This document shows positions 51,305 to 59,031 of a DNA stretch of 64,000 nucleotides, piece by piece; within the stretch, counting starts at the first letter, position 1; each line of letters starts with the position of its first letter. Origin of the DNA: Massilia sp. W12 (GTDB taxonomy: Bacteria; Pseudomonadota; Gammaproteobacteria; Burkholderiales; Burkholderiaceae_D); NCBI RefSeq assembly GCF_037300705.1, contig NZ_CP147776.1:5524857-5588856 (forward strand). The letters are read 5' to 3'. Made by a program: the position numbers and the translations under genes. Below the pieces are notes generated by a model. That model had not been told where the DNA came from, ran no database searches, and saw only the letters and a program-made list of their open reading frames with translations.

Positions 51305-52552
51305 ATGAACCTCTTGCAATCGCTGTGGCGCAGAGCGCCGGTCAGCAGCAGCATCGCCCTGATTTGTATTCTGGTGTATCTGGCGATGCTGTATTCCGGC
51401 GCGCATTTCGCCAATCCCCATCATCAAGCCCTGATCGCCTGGGGCGCCAACTTCCGCCCCCTGACCGTCAGCGAACAAGGCTGGCGCTTATTCACCGCGC
51501 TGTTTGTGCACGGCGGGATTTTGCATTTGACGATGAACACGATTGCCCTGCTTGACGTGGGTTATCTGCTGGAGCGCAAAATTGGCCGGCGCATGTTGCT
51601 GGTGGTGTTTTTACTCAGCGGCCTGGGCGGCGGCTTGTGCAGCTTGAGTTTCAAGCCGCTCTCGGTCGGGGTTGGCATGTCCGGCGCCGTGATGGGCATG
51701 TCCGGCGCGCTGCTGGTCTGGCTCTTGATGCCCAAGCTGGAAAAAGATGAGGAAATTGAGCGCCTGACCCAGGTGCGCGTGTTGACCATGGGGCTGGGCT
51801 TGACCTTGCTGGTCGGCTTGTTGCTGGCGCGCATCGACAATGCCGCCCACGTCGGCGGTTTATTGATCGGCATGTTGCTGGGCCTGATGATTTATTTGCT
51901 GGATCGCCTGCAACCCGGCGCCCTGCAACGCTGGCTGGCGGCGCTGATTTTGTTCGGCGCCGGCCTGTTGCTGGTGTGGCAACAACTCAACACCCACCAA
52001 GCCGACGAATACCGCTTCCGCAAACCCTTGCCGGAAATCGCCGCCATCATTGACCACTTTTCCAATCCCGCCGTCTTATTCCGCCGCCTGGCGCAAGCGC
52101 AAGCCGCGCAAGCGGAGAGCGCAGCCGGCGCGCAGGATGCGGCCCGCGAAGAGGGACAGGAAGCCGGGGCCGGGGCGATGCCGGCCACGCCGCCGCAGCT
52201 GCGCATTCCGGCGCAGCAAATCGAGCAAGCGTTGCAAGAAGGCGTACACGCCTGGGACCGCTGCTACCAGCTGAGCCAGGGGTGGGACAAACTGCAGCTG
52301 CAGCCGGAACAAAGCAAATTGGGATCTTTGATTGTGGCTTACTGCGCCAACCGCAAACGCCAATATCAATTGCTGCGCCAGCAACTGCGCCAAGGCCAGG
52401 GCCACGAACGCGAATTGCAAGCGGTGCAAGCGCTGGCGGCGAAACAGGAACAGGAATTGCGCGGCAAACTGGGGCAGGAGTTGCAAACCGAGTGGTATAT
52501 CCAGGAACAGCAAGGCATGAATATGCGCGGTCAGCGCAGGCCGGGTTTTTGA
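51305..52552 (+). CDS. Rhomboid-family intramembrane serine protease
   Basis: 415 residues from ATG 51305. Six or seven hydrophobic segments in the first 220 residues. Catalytic motif GMSGAVMGMSGA supplies the Ser, AAHVGGLLIGMLLG supplies the His, and HLTMNTIAL is the conserved H-x3-N of TM2. The C-terminal ~190 residues are cytoplasmic or periplasmic, rich in Ala and Gln, with coiled-coil character. Substrates unknown. Stands alone between the export operon and the DUF1801 gene. Confidence 0.88.
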   Translation: MNLLQSLWRRAPVSSSIALICILVYLAMLYSGAHFANPHHQALIAWGANFRPLTVSEQGWRLFTALFVHGGILHLTMNTIALLDVGYLLERKIGRRMLLVVFLLSGLGGGLCSLSFKPLSVGVGMSGAVMGMSGALLVWLLMPKLEKDEEIERLTQVRVLTMGLGLTLLVGLLLARIDNAAHVGGLLIGMLLGLMIYLLDRLQPGALQRWLAALILFGAGLLLVWQQLNTHQADEYRFRKPLPEIAAIIDHFSNPAVLFRRLAQAQAAQAESAAGAQDAAREEGQEAGAGAMPATPPQLRIPAQQIEQALQEGVHAWDRCYQLSQGWDKLQLQPEQSKLGSLIVAYCANRKRQYQLLRQQLRQGQGHERELQAVQALAAKQEQELRGKLGQELQTEWYIQEQQGMNMRGQRRPGF

Positions 52553-52639
52553 ACGCGGTCTGCGAGTTCGTGCGGCGCCTGCCTGTCAGGCGGAGAAAAA
52601 TGGGGAGCAGGGCCGCTATTTCGCTATTCTGCCAGGCGC

Positions 52640-53020
52640 TCAGGCTTGGCTTACGGCGCTATGCGCCATGCGCACAATCTCACGCAATACCGCCTGATCC
52701 ACATCCGCCAGTTTTTTGATATACAAACAGCTCTTGCCCATGCTGTGTTTGCCCAGGCGCGTCAGCAAATCGTCGAGTTGCAGGGTGTGATGGCAATTTA
52801 AGTACACCACCAGGCCGCTTTTGCGCAGCGCGAAACCGATTTGGAAAATATCGCCTTCGCGCCCGCTGGCGTAGCGGTAGTGGTAATCGCCAAAACCCAG
52901 CATACTGCCCCACAGCTTGGGCGGGGCGGCGCTGATTTCCTGCATCATAAGCGCCAGCTGACGGCAATCGTCATGTGTGGCGGGCGGGCAGGCGCTCAAA
53001 AATTGTTCCAGATCGCTCAT
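52640..53020 (-). CDS. DUF1801 family protein
   Basis: 126 residues. Landmarks LWGSMLGFGDYHYRYASGREGDIFQIGFALRKSGLVVYLNC and LGKHSMGKSCLYIKKLADVD match the DUF1801 (YdhG/YjbR-like) fold. Small cytoplasmic protein with no established function. Its start is about 20 bases from the stop of the PAAR-like gene, on the same strand. Confidence 0.85.
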   Translation of the reverse strand: MSDLEQFLSACPPATHDDCRQLALMMQEISAAPPKLWGSMLGFGDYHYRYASGREGDIFQIGFALRKSGLVVYLNCHHTLQLDDLLTRLGKHSMGKSCLYIKKLADVDQAVLREIVRMAHSAVSQA

Positions 53021-53039
53021 CGCAGCGCTCCTGATGGAC

Positions 53040-53429
53040 TTACGGCACCATGGTCTTGGTGGTGGCCGGCATATTGATGGAAATCACCCCGCCCCAGTTG
53101 CACATGCACTTGGAAACATTATCCAGCGTCGGCATGCCGCCCAGCAGCACAGTGGGCGCGCCCGGAATCCAGGGCGAGGAAGTGGCGGGAATGCAGGGCA
53201 TGGGGGTTAAGACGCCCATGGCGGCGGCGGTGGCGGCGGCCACCATCGGATTGGCCGGCGACTGACACATGCCGAACGGCAAAATATTCAGCATCGGAAT
53301 ATGGTCCATGATATTCGCGGCTGGCGGGCCTTCCGCCAATACGCGGTTTTTCGGCAGCACCATCAGAGTGGAAGGTGCGGCGCCGAACGTGCATTGCAAG
53401 GTGGCGGTGGCGGAAACCTGGGATGGCAT
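53040..53429 (-). CDS. DUF4280 PAAR-like protein
   Basis: 129 residues, cytoplasmic, with the DUF4280 layout: LQCTFGAAPSTLMVLP, ANIMDHIPMLNILPFGMCQSPANPMVAAATAAAMGVLTPMPCIPATSSPWIPG, and CMCNWGGVISI. Cysteines and the repeated Pro/Gly turns fit a PAAR-like spike tip that caps VgrG-type proteins of type VI or related contractile machines. No vgrG, effector or immunity gene is next to it, so it is an orphan tip or serves a machine encoded elsewhere. Confidence 0.8.
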   Translation of the reverse strand: MPSQVSATATLQCTFGAAPSTLMVLPKNRVLAEGPPAANIMDHIPMLNILPFGMCQSPANPMVAAATAAAMGVLTPMPCIPATSSPWIPGAPTVLLGGMPTLDNVSKCMCNWGGVISINMPATTKTMVP

Positions 53430-53526
53430 GGCGACTCCTTTTTCTACGGCGTATGGCTTGGCGGCGGGGATGGAAATTGCTACAGATTATCGCTGATTTT
53501 TGGCGCAATGATGGCGTTCTGCTGAT

Positions 53527-54234
53527 TCAGGCGCCTGCTTGCGCCAGCCAGGTTTGCGCCAGCGCCGGCACGATCTCACCGGCTTTGCCGCGCATAAAGG
53601 TGTAACCCCAGGGTTTTTCCATCTCATCCAGCGCCACCAGGATTTTTTGCGCATGATAGCGCGCATGTTTGACCAGGCCGGCGATGGGAAACACGGCCAG
53701 CGATGTGCCCACCACCAAGACCTTGGCGGCGCTCGCGATATGCGCTTGCGCTTCGGCATAATATTGCACTTCTTCGCCAAACCAGACGATATCCGGACGT
53801 AATTGCGTGCCATCTTCGCATAACTGCCCCAAGCTGATCGGCGCGCCGCCGATCAGGTAACGTTTCGCCTGGGCCGACTGGCCGCGCGCATACGCCAGCT
53901 CGCCATGCACATGCAAGACTTGCTTTGATCCTGCGCGTTCGTGCAAGTTATCGACATTTTGGGTGATGATCACGACTTCATACGCATCTTGCAAAGCGGC
54001 CAGCGCGAGATGCGCCGGATTCGGCTGCGCCTCCCAGGCTTGGCGCCGTCTTTCGTTATAAAACGCCAGCACCGCTTGCGGATTCTTGCGCCATCCCTCA
54101 GGACTGGCCAACTCTTGCCAGGCATGGCTTTGCCAGACCCCGTCGCTGGCGCGGAAGGTCGATAAGCCGCTTTCGGCGCTGATGCCGGCCCCGCTCAAGA
54201 CCACGATTTTGTTGGGGTTGATTTCTGCTTTCAT
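53527..54234 (-). CDS. Sir2-family NAD-dependent deacylase lacking the zinc cysteines
   Basis: 235 residues. NAD site VVLSGAGISAESGLSTFRASDGVW, ribose/catalytic segments ITQNVDNLHERAG and VLHVHGEL with the catalytic His, and LRPDIVWFGEEV, VVGTSLAVFP. Between HGEL and RPDIVWF, where CobB has four zinc Cys, only one Cys is present. This matches a known bacterial subgroup in which the zinc site is absent. Probably removes acyl groups from Lys or acts on ADP-ribose chemistry. Named by fold only. Confidence 0.85.
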   Translation of the reverse strand: MKAEINPNKIVVLSGAGISAESGLSTFRASDGVWQSHAWQELASPEGWRKNPQAVLAFYNERRRQAWEAQPNPAHLALAALQDAYEVVIITQNVDNLHERAGSKQVLHVHGELAYARGQSAQAKRYLIGGAPISLGQLCEDGTQLRPDIVWFGEEVQYYAEAQAHIASAAKVLVVGTSLAVFPIAGLVKHARYHAQKILVALDEMEKPWGYTFMRGKAGEIVPALAQTWLAQAGA

Positions 54235-54267
54235 TTGCCGCTGTTGTGCGATGCCTCTGCGCTCAGC

Positions 54268-54657
54268 TCATATCGGCTTGCCGTTTGCATCAAATTTCCC
54301 GCTCAGCCTGCCATACACATCAAAATGCAATTGCATCCCGGCGTCGCCCGGCGGATGGGAGGTGATTTGCAAGACCCACAGCTGATCCTGACCGCCAGCG
54401 GCTTGCGGCGCCTGGCGTACGCTGATATTGCATTTGCGCGTCTGGCCATCGCATAGCGCCGCCGCATGTTGACGCGCCAATTGCATGATCTGCTGCTCGC
54501 CGAGTTTGATGGTGTGCGTCACCAGACCCGACATCATTTGGAAAATAAACGCCGTCGCGCAGGCGCCGAACAGCATGAACATCAGCACCACGCTGCGTTG
54601 CTTGGCTTGTTTGGGCTTGGCGCTGTTTGGCCCCGGCATGGCTTCTTGCAGTTCCAT
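54268..54657 (-). CDS. Small membrane-anchored protein, unknown
   Basis: 129 residues. A basic cytoplasmic start (KPKQAKQR), one transmembrane helix (VVLMFMLFGACATAFIFQMM), then a periplasmic domain with two Cys (ALCDGQTRKCNISV) that may form a disulfide. Its ATG overlaps the last base of the soxD stop, so it is the third gene of the soxC-soxD operon. No family recognised; a role in electron transfer or assembly of the neighbours is only suggested by position. Confidence 0.65.
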   Translation of the reverse strand: MELQEAMPGPNSAKPKQAKQRSVVLMFMLFGACATAFIFQMMSGLVTHTIKLGEQQIMQLARQHAAALCDGQTRKCNISVRQAPQAAGGQDQLWVLQITSHPPGDAGMQLHFDVYGRLSGKFDANGKPI

Positions 54658-55691
54658 TATTTCGCTCCATTCAGTAACCAGTCAGCGATCTGTCCCAATT
54701 CCGCCTCGCTCAGCGTGCTTTGCGGCGGCATTGGAATCTCGCCCCAATTGCCCTGGCCGCCGCTGCGGATCTTGTCTGCAATCGCCTGCGCGGCTTGCGG
54801 CTGATTTTTCCACTTGGCGCCAATCGCGCGCCAGGCCGGCCCGACCAATTTTTGATCCAGGCTGTGGCAAGCGTTGCAATTGTGTTTTTGCAGCAGCGCC
54901 GGCGTGTCCAGTATAGCGGCTTTGGCCGCTGCCGCGCTGGCGCTGCTGGCGGCGGGCTGCGGGCGCGTGCCGATCAGCCTGTGCTGTTGCGCCAGATCGC
55001 CATGGCTGTTGGCGGCGTATTCCGGCAGACGTGAGCTGATCTTGACCTCGCGCGCGCAGTCGCGCATGCATGCCGTGTTTTTCACATCCGGCTTGCCATC
55101 GGTGCGCCACAAGCCGTGTGCGCGGCTCATGCCATTGCGGTTTGGCAATTGCACCTGGCGGATGCTGTCCTGATCCAGACTGGCGTTGGCCGGCAGGATA
55201 TCGCCCAGATGCAAGATATACGCCGTCACCGCGTACACCTCGTCCACGCTCAGGCTTTTCGGCGCAGTCCATGGCATCGCGCGCCTGGTGTAGTCCCACA
55301 GCGTGGATAAGCTGGACAGCTTCATCAGCGTGGTGCGCTGCGGCTCTTTATTCGAGGCCAGCGCGGCCACCCGGCCACGCTCGATATCCTGCTTGCTTGT
55401 GCCGCCGACGATGGGCGGGAAAACTTGATTCGATTCGCCAAACACGCCATGGCAGGATGCGCATTTGGCGTCCCAGATATCCTGCCCCTGCGCCACGGTT
55501 CCGCGCCCGCGCGGCAAGCCTTGAAAATCGGGCCGCACATCAATATCCCAGGCCGCGATTTCCGCCGCGCGCGCAGGCCGCCCCAATTCGCGCCAGGGCG
55601 CATCGGCCTGGCCTGCAGCCAAGGCCGGCCAGCTCAATATGCCTGCCAGCGCGAGCACGGCGGCGCGCGTTTCAGCCATTAACTTGAACAT
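54657..55691 (-). CDS. soxD: Di-heme cytochrome c, SoxD-like
   Basis: 344 residues from ATG 55691 (GGGGAGG six bases upstream; overlaps the soxC end by 20 bases). Signal peptide ending ...WPALAAGQA. First heme motif CASCH with Met ligand candidates in the following 80 residues; second heme motif CNACH in LLQKHNCNACHSLDQKLVGPAW. The middle part with MPWTAPKSLSVDEVYAVTAYILHLGDI is typical of SoxD. Electron acceptor partner of SoxC in the periplasm. Confidence 0.85.
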   Translation of the reverse strand: MFKLMAETRAAVLALAGILSWPALAAGQADAPWRELGRPARAAEIAAWDIDVRPDFQGLPRGRGTVAQGQDIWDAKCASCHGVFGESNQVFPPIVGGTSKQDIERGRVAALASNKEPQRTTLMKLSSLSTLWDYTRRAMPWTAPKSLSVDEVYAVTAYILHLGDILPANASLDQDSIRQVQLPNRNGMSRAHGLWRTDGKPDVKNTACMRDCAREVKISSRLPEYAANSHGDLAQQHRLIGTRPQPAASSASAAAAKAAILDTPALLQKHNCNACHSLDQKLVGPAWRAIGAKWKNQPQAAQAIADKIRSGGQGNWGEIPMPPQSTLSEAELGQIADWLLNGAK

Positions 55692-57009
55692 TGCTGACCT
55701 CCCCATTTGGCGCCACCGCCCAGGATTGAATGGCGTTATTGTGATAAATCGAACGCGTCCCGCGCACCGCGCGCAATTGGGCGATCTGCGGTTGCACATA
55801 GCCGCTGGAGTCGATGGCGCGCGCTTGCAAAATCGCCGCCTGGCCGCGCCATTCCCAGGGCAGATTAAAGCGGGTCAGACATTTATCCAGCAGCGGCCCT
55901 TGCAGCTGCGCAGTTTGCCAATTGCGCCCGCCGTCAGTTGAGATATCGACGCGCTTGATTTTGCCGCGCCCCGACCAGGCCAGGCCGGTGATGCAGTGCC
56001 AGCCCTGCGCCAGCAAGCGCTGGCCGCCGGAAGGCGAGGTGATCACGGATTTGCATTCTTGCACCGAGGTGTATTGGCGGTGCGTGCCGTCCGGCATCAA
56101 ATCCACATAATGCAGGGTTTCATCTTTGGCGCCGAAAGGCTGGTCGCCGACCTTGATGCGGCGCAGCCATTTGACCCAGGACACCCCCTGTACCCCGGGC
56201 ACGACCAGACGCAAGGGATAGCCGTGTTCCGGGCGCAGCATTTCGCCATTCATGCCCCAGGCCACCAGCACATCATCCATGGCGCGCTCGATATCGATGG
56301 TGCGCGTCATGCTGGAGCCGTCCGCGCCTTCCGCCAGCACATAGCGCGCGCGTTTTTCGTCCAGGCCGCAGGCGCGCAGCAAGGCAGACAAGGGCACGCC
56401 GGTGAATTCGCAGCAAGACAGCATGCCGTGTGTGTATTGCACCGTCGGCACGGCCACATTGCCCCACTCGGTGGCGCTGTTGGCCCCGCATTCAATGAAA
56501 TGGATGCGCGACACCGCCGGCATGCGCAGCAAATCATCCATCGTGAACACTTTTGCTTCGCGCAGCAAACCATGCAGCATCAGGCGGTGCTGGCGCGGGT
56601 CGATGTCGTGCCAGCCTTGATGGTGGCGCTCAAAATGCAAACCGCTCGGGGTGATGATGCCAAACAAGCCTTGCAGCGGCGTGAAAGAAACCGAGGCGGC
56701 GCTGACGCGGGTTAAACCGGGCGATTCGCGCCGCTGCAAATTCGCCTCATATTTGGATGGCTGGCCATATGGACGCGCCGCCACCGGCTGGCCCAGGCTG
56801 GTGCTGTGCGGCGGCAATTGCATGATGGCCGGATCATCTTGCGCCGCCGCCTGCGTGGCCCCGAGCGCCATGGCGGCGGCCAGACTGCGTTGCATCAAAC
56901 GGCGGCGTTCCGGGTTGAGGCCCTCGCGCGTGATGTCCTGGCAAAGCGCGGGAGCAAGAAAGTTTTCCGGCGCGGCTTGCAGCGCGCCAAAGCGGGGATC
57001 AGGTTTCAT
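55672..57009 (-). CDS. soxC: Sulfane dehydrogenase molybdenum subunit SoxC
   Basis: 445 residues from ATG 57009. A Tat-type start (RRRLMQRSLAAAMALG) indicates export of the folded molybdoenzyme. Molybdopterin domain with the Cys ligand in HFIECGANSATEWGN, LRLVVPGVQGVSWVKWLRRIKV, and a C-terminal Ig-like dimerisation domain (KRVDISTDGGRNWQTAQL). Sulfite-oxidase superfamily. In the Sox pathway SoxCD oxidises the SoxY-bound sulfane sulfur; SoxXYZAB are not in the window. An alternative reading is a sulfite dehydrogenase of the SorA type; the SoxD-like neighbour favours SoxC. Confidence 0.88.
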   Translation of the reverse strand: MKPDPRFGALQAAPENFLAPALCQDITREGLNPERRRLMQRSLAAAMALGATQAAAQDDPAIMQLPPHSTSLGQPVAARPYGQPSKYEANLQRRESPGLTRVSAASVSFTPLQGLFGIITPSGLHFERHHQGWHDIDPRQHRLMLHGLLREAKVFTMDDLLRMPAVSRIHFIECGANSATEWGNVAVPTVQYTHGMLSCCEFTGVPLSALLRACGLDEKRARYVLAEGADGSSMTRTIDIERAMDDVLVAWGMNGEMLRPEHGYPLRLVVPGVQGVSWVKWLRRIKVGDQPFGAKDETLHYVDLMPDGTHRQYTSVQECKSVITSPSGGQRLLAQGWHCITGLAWSGRGKIKRVDISTDGGRNWQTAQLQGPLLDKCLTRFNLPWEWRGQAAILQARAIDSSGYVQPQIAQLRAVRGTRSIYHNNAIQSWAVAPNGEVSNVQVNG

Positions 57010-57210
57010 GGTGGTTGTCAGCTCAGGCTTGAGATCAGGCGGCGGGCTTGACGATAGCACAGCGCAGCCGGCTTGCGCGGATTGTGCGCCTGCCAGTCTT
57101 GACAGGCTTGACGCATAAACAACAGTCTGAGTGCGCCGCTGACATAGAATGCAAAGCAGGTTTTGCCGAATTTCCCCCGGCCCGCCGCAGGGCTGTCATC
57201 AGGAGCGAGT

Positions 57211-57537
57211 ATGTCAAAATGGTTTGTCCCCATCTGCGCCTGGCTGGCGCTGACACAGCTGCCGGCGGCAGCGCAATCGGGCGCGTATTTCACGCCGGGC
57301 AGCCGTCTGGCGGCGGCGTGTGCGAATTGTCATGGCACAGAAGGGCGCACCCAGGGCCAGCTGTTGCCGCGTCTGGCGGGGCAGCCGCGCAGCGATTTGG
57401 AGCGCGCCCTGCGTGAATATAAAGGCGGCCAGCGCAGCGGCACGGTGATGCCGCAAATCGCCAAGGGTTTGCAAGAAGAACAAATCATCTTGCTGGCGCA
57501 GTGGTACGCCAGCCTGCCAGCGGGAGCACAACCATGA
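57211..57537 (+). CDS. Monoheme cytochrome c, flavocytochrome c subunit (SoxE/FccA-like)
   Basis: 108 residues from ATG 57211 (AGGAG five bases upstream). Signal peptide MSKWFVPICAWLALTQLPAAAQ, heme motif CANCH at residues ~36-40, and Met ligand in GTVMPQIAKGL. Class I cytochrome. Its stop overlaps the start of the flavoprotein gene by four bases; together they form a sulfide dehydrogenase-like flavocytochrome c. Confidence 0.85.
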   Translation: MSKWFVPICAWLALTQLPAAAQSGAYFTPGSRLAAACANCHGTEGRTQGQLLPRLAGQPRSDLERALREYKGGQRSGTVMPQIAKGLQEEQIILLAQWYASLPAGAQP

Positions 57538-58799
57538 AACGGCGTCAACTTTTACAAGCGCTGGGCGGCGCGGCCCTGCTTTCCGGTTGCGCCGGTTTCG
57601 GCCTGGGCGCGCCGGCCCCGCGTGTGGTGGTGGTTGGCGGCGGTTATGCCGGAGCGACTGCCGCGCGCTATTTGAAACACTGGGGCGGCGCGGGCGTGCA
57701 TGTCAGCCTGATCGAACCCAATCCGCAGTTTATTTCCTGTCCCTTATCCAATCGCGTGCTGGGCGGCGAGATGCAGCTGGACGAGTTGCGCCGGGATTAT
57801 CGCAATTTGCAGGCGCTCGGGGTGGAGTTGATCGCGGCGCGCGTAGCCGGGTTTGATCCGGCCAAGCGTCAGGTGCAATTGGAAGATGGCAGACAATTGC
57901 CGTATCAGCGCTTAATCGTCGCGCCCGGCATTGATTTGCTGTATGACAGCATCCAGGGCTTGAGCGATGGACTGCAACATGCGCACATCTTGCACGCCTG
58001 GAAAGCCGGGCCGCAAACCCTGCAGCTGCGCGCGCAACTGCAAGCCATGCGCGATGGCGGCGTGTATGTGCTGACGGTGCCGCTGGCGCCTTACCGCTGC
58101 CCGCCGGGGCCGTATGAACGGGCCTGTCAGGTGGCGCATTATTTCAAACAGCACAAACCGAAATCCAAGGTGTTGATTTTGGACGCCAACCCGGATGTCA
58201 CCTCAAAAGCCGGCTTGTTCAAAAAAGTCTGGGCCACCCAATACGCCGGCATGGTGGAATATCAGCCCAAGTTCAACTTGACCGAAGTCGATGCGACGCA
58301 ATTGCAAGTGCAATCGGAATTTGGCGACAAGCATAAGGCCGATGTGCTGAACGTGGTGCCGCCGCAAGCAGCTGGCAGTTTGCTGCGCAAAGCCGGTCTG
58401 GCGAATATGAACGGGCGCTGGTGTGAAGTCGATTTTCTGACGTATGAATCGAAAGTGGCGGCTGGGGTGCATGTGCTGGGCGATGCGATTCAAATCGCGC
58501 CCCTGATGCCGAAATCAGCGCATATGGCGAATCAGCACGCCAAAGTCTGCGCCGCCGCCGTGCTCGATTTGCTGGCGGAGCGCGCACCCAATCCGCAACC
58601 GCTGCTGACCAATACCTGTTACAGCTTTGTCGATGCGCAGAATGTGATTCATGTCGCCTCAGTGCATCAATACGACGCCGCCAAGAAAACCATGCTCACC
58701 GTGCCCGGTTCCGGCGGCTTGTCCACAGAGCCGAACTTGCTGGAAGGGCAATATGCGATGAACTGGGCCAATAATATCTGGGCTGACAGCCTGGGTTGA
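57534..58799 (+). CDS. FAD-dependent sulfide dehydrogenase-like flavoprotein (SoxF/FccB-like)
   Basis: 421 residues from ATG 57534. Tat-like N-terminus (MKRRQLLQALGGAALLSGC), FAD Rossmann motif RVVVVGGGYAGATAARYL, then CPLSNRVLGG, VPLAPYRCPPGPYERACQVAHYFK and VLGDAIQIAPLMPKSAHMANQHA, all characteristic of FccB. Transfers electrons from sulfide (or a SoxY-bound product) to the cytochrome subunit. Located back to back with soxCD, so the two operons share a promoter region around 57010-57210. Confidence 0.88.
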   Translation: MKRRQLLQALGGAALLSGCAGFGLGAPAPRVVVVGGGYAGATAARYLKHWGGAGVHVSLIEPNPQFISCPLSNRVLGGEMQLDELRRDYRNLQALGVELIAARVAGFDPAKRQVQLEDGRQLPYQRLIVAPGIDLLYDSIQGLSDGLQHAHILHAWKAGPQTLQLRAQLQAMRDGGVYVLTVPLAPYRCPPGPYERACQVAHYFKQHKPKSKVLILDANPDVTSKAGLFKKVWATQYAGMVEYQPKFNLTEVDATQLQVQSEFGDKHKADVLNVVPPQAAGSLLRKAGLANMNGRWCEVDFLTYESKVAAGVHVLGDAIQIAPLMPKSAHMANQHAKVCAAAVLDLLAERAPNPQPLLTNTCYSFVDAQNVIHVASVHQYDAAKKTMLTVPGSGGLSTEPNLLEGQYAMNWANNIWADSLG

Positions 58800-59031
58800 C
58801 TTGCTGTGTGCGGCATGCGTGTTGCTGGCCGCCGCACCCGGCATACCGTCGCAGTGGCCCCGCCCAAAGCGCGCAGGAATGACGGCGCGCTGCTGCGGGG
58901 CGGCTGCCGCCAAGCCGGCAGGCAAGAAAGCAGCGTCCAGCGCTGGCGCAAAGCCGGGCGGCGATCATGTTACTATTCGGCATCTTCTTATCCACCCTTG
59001 GCCGGCGCCATGTTTTTAGGCTGGAATCGCT

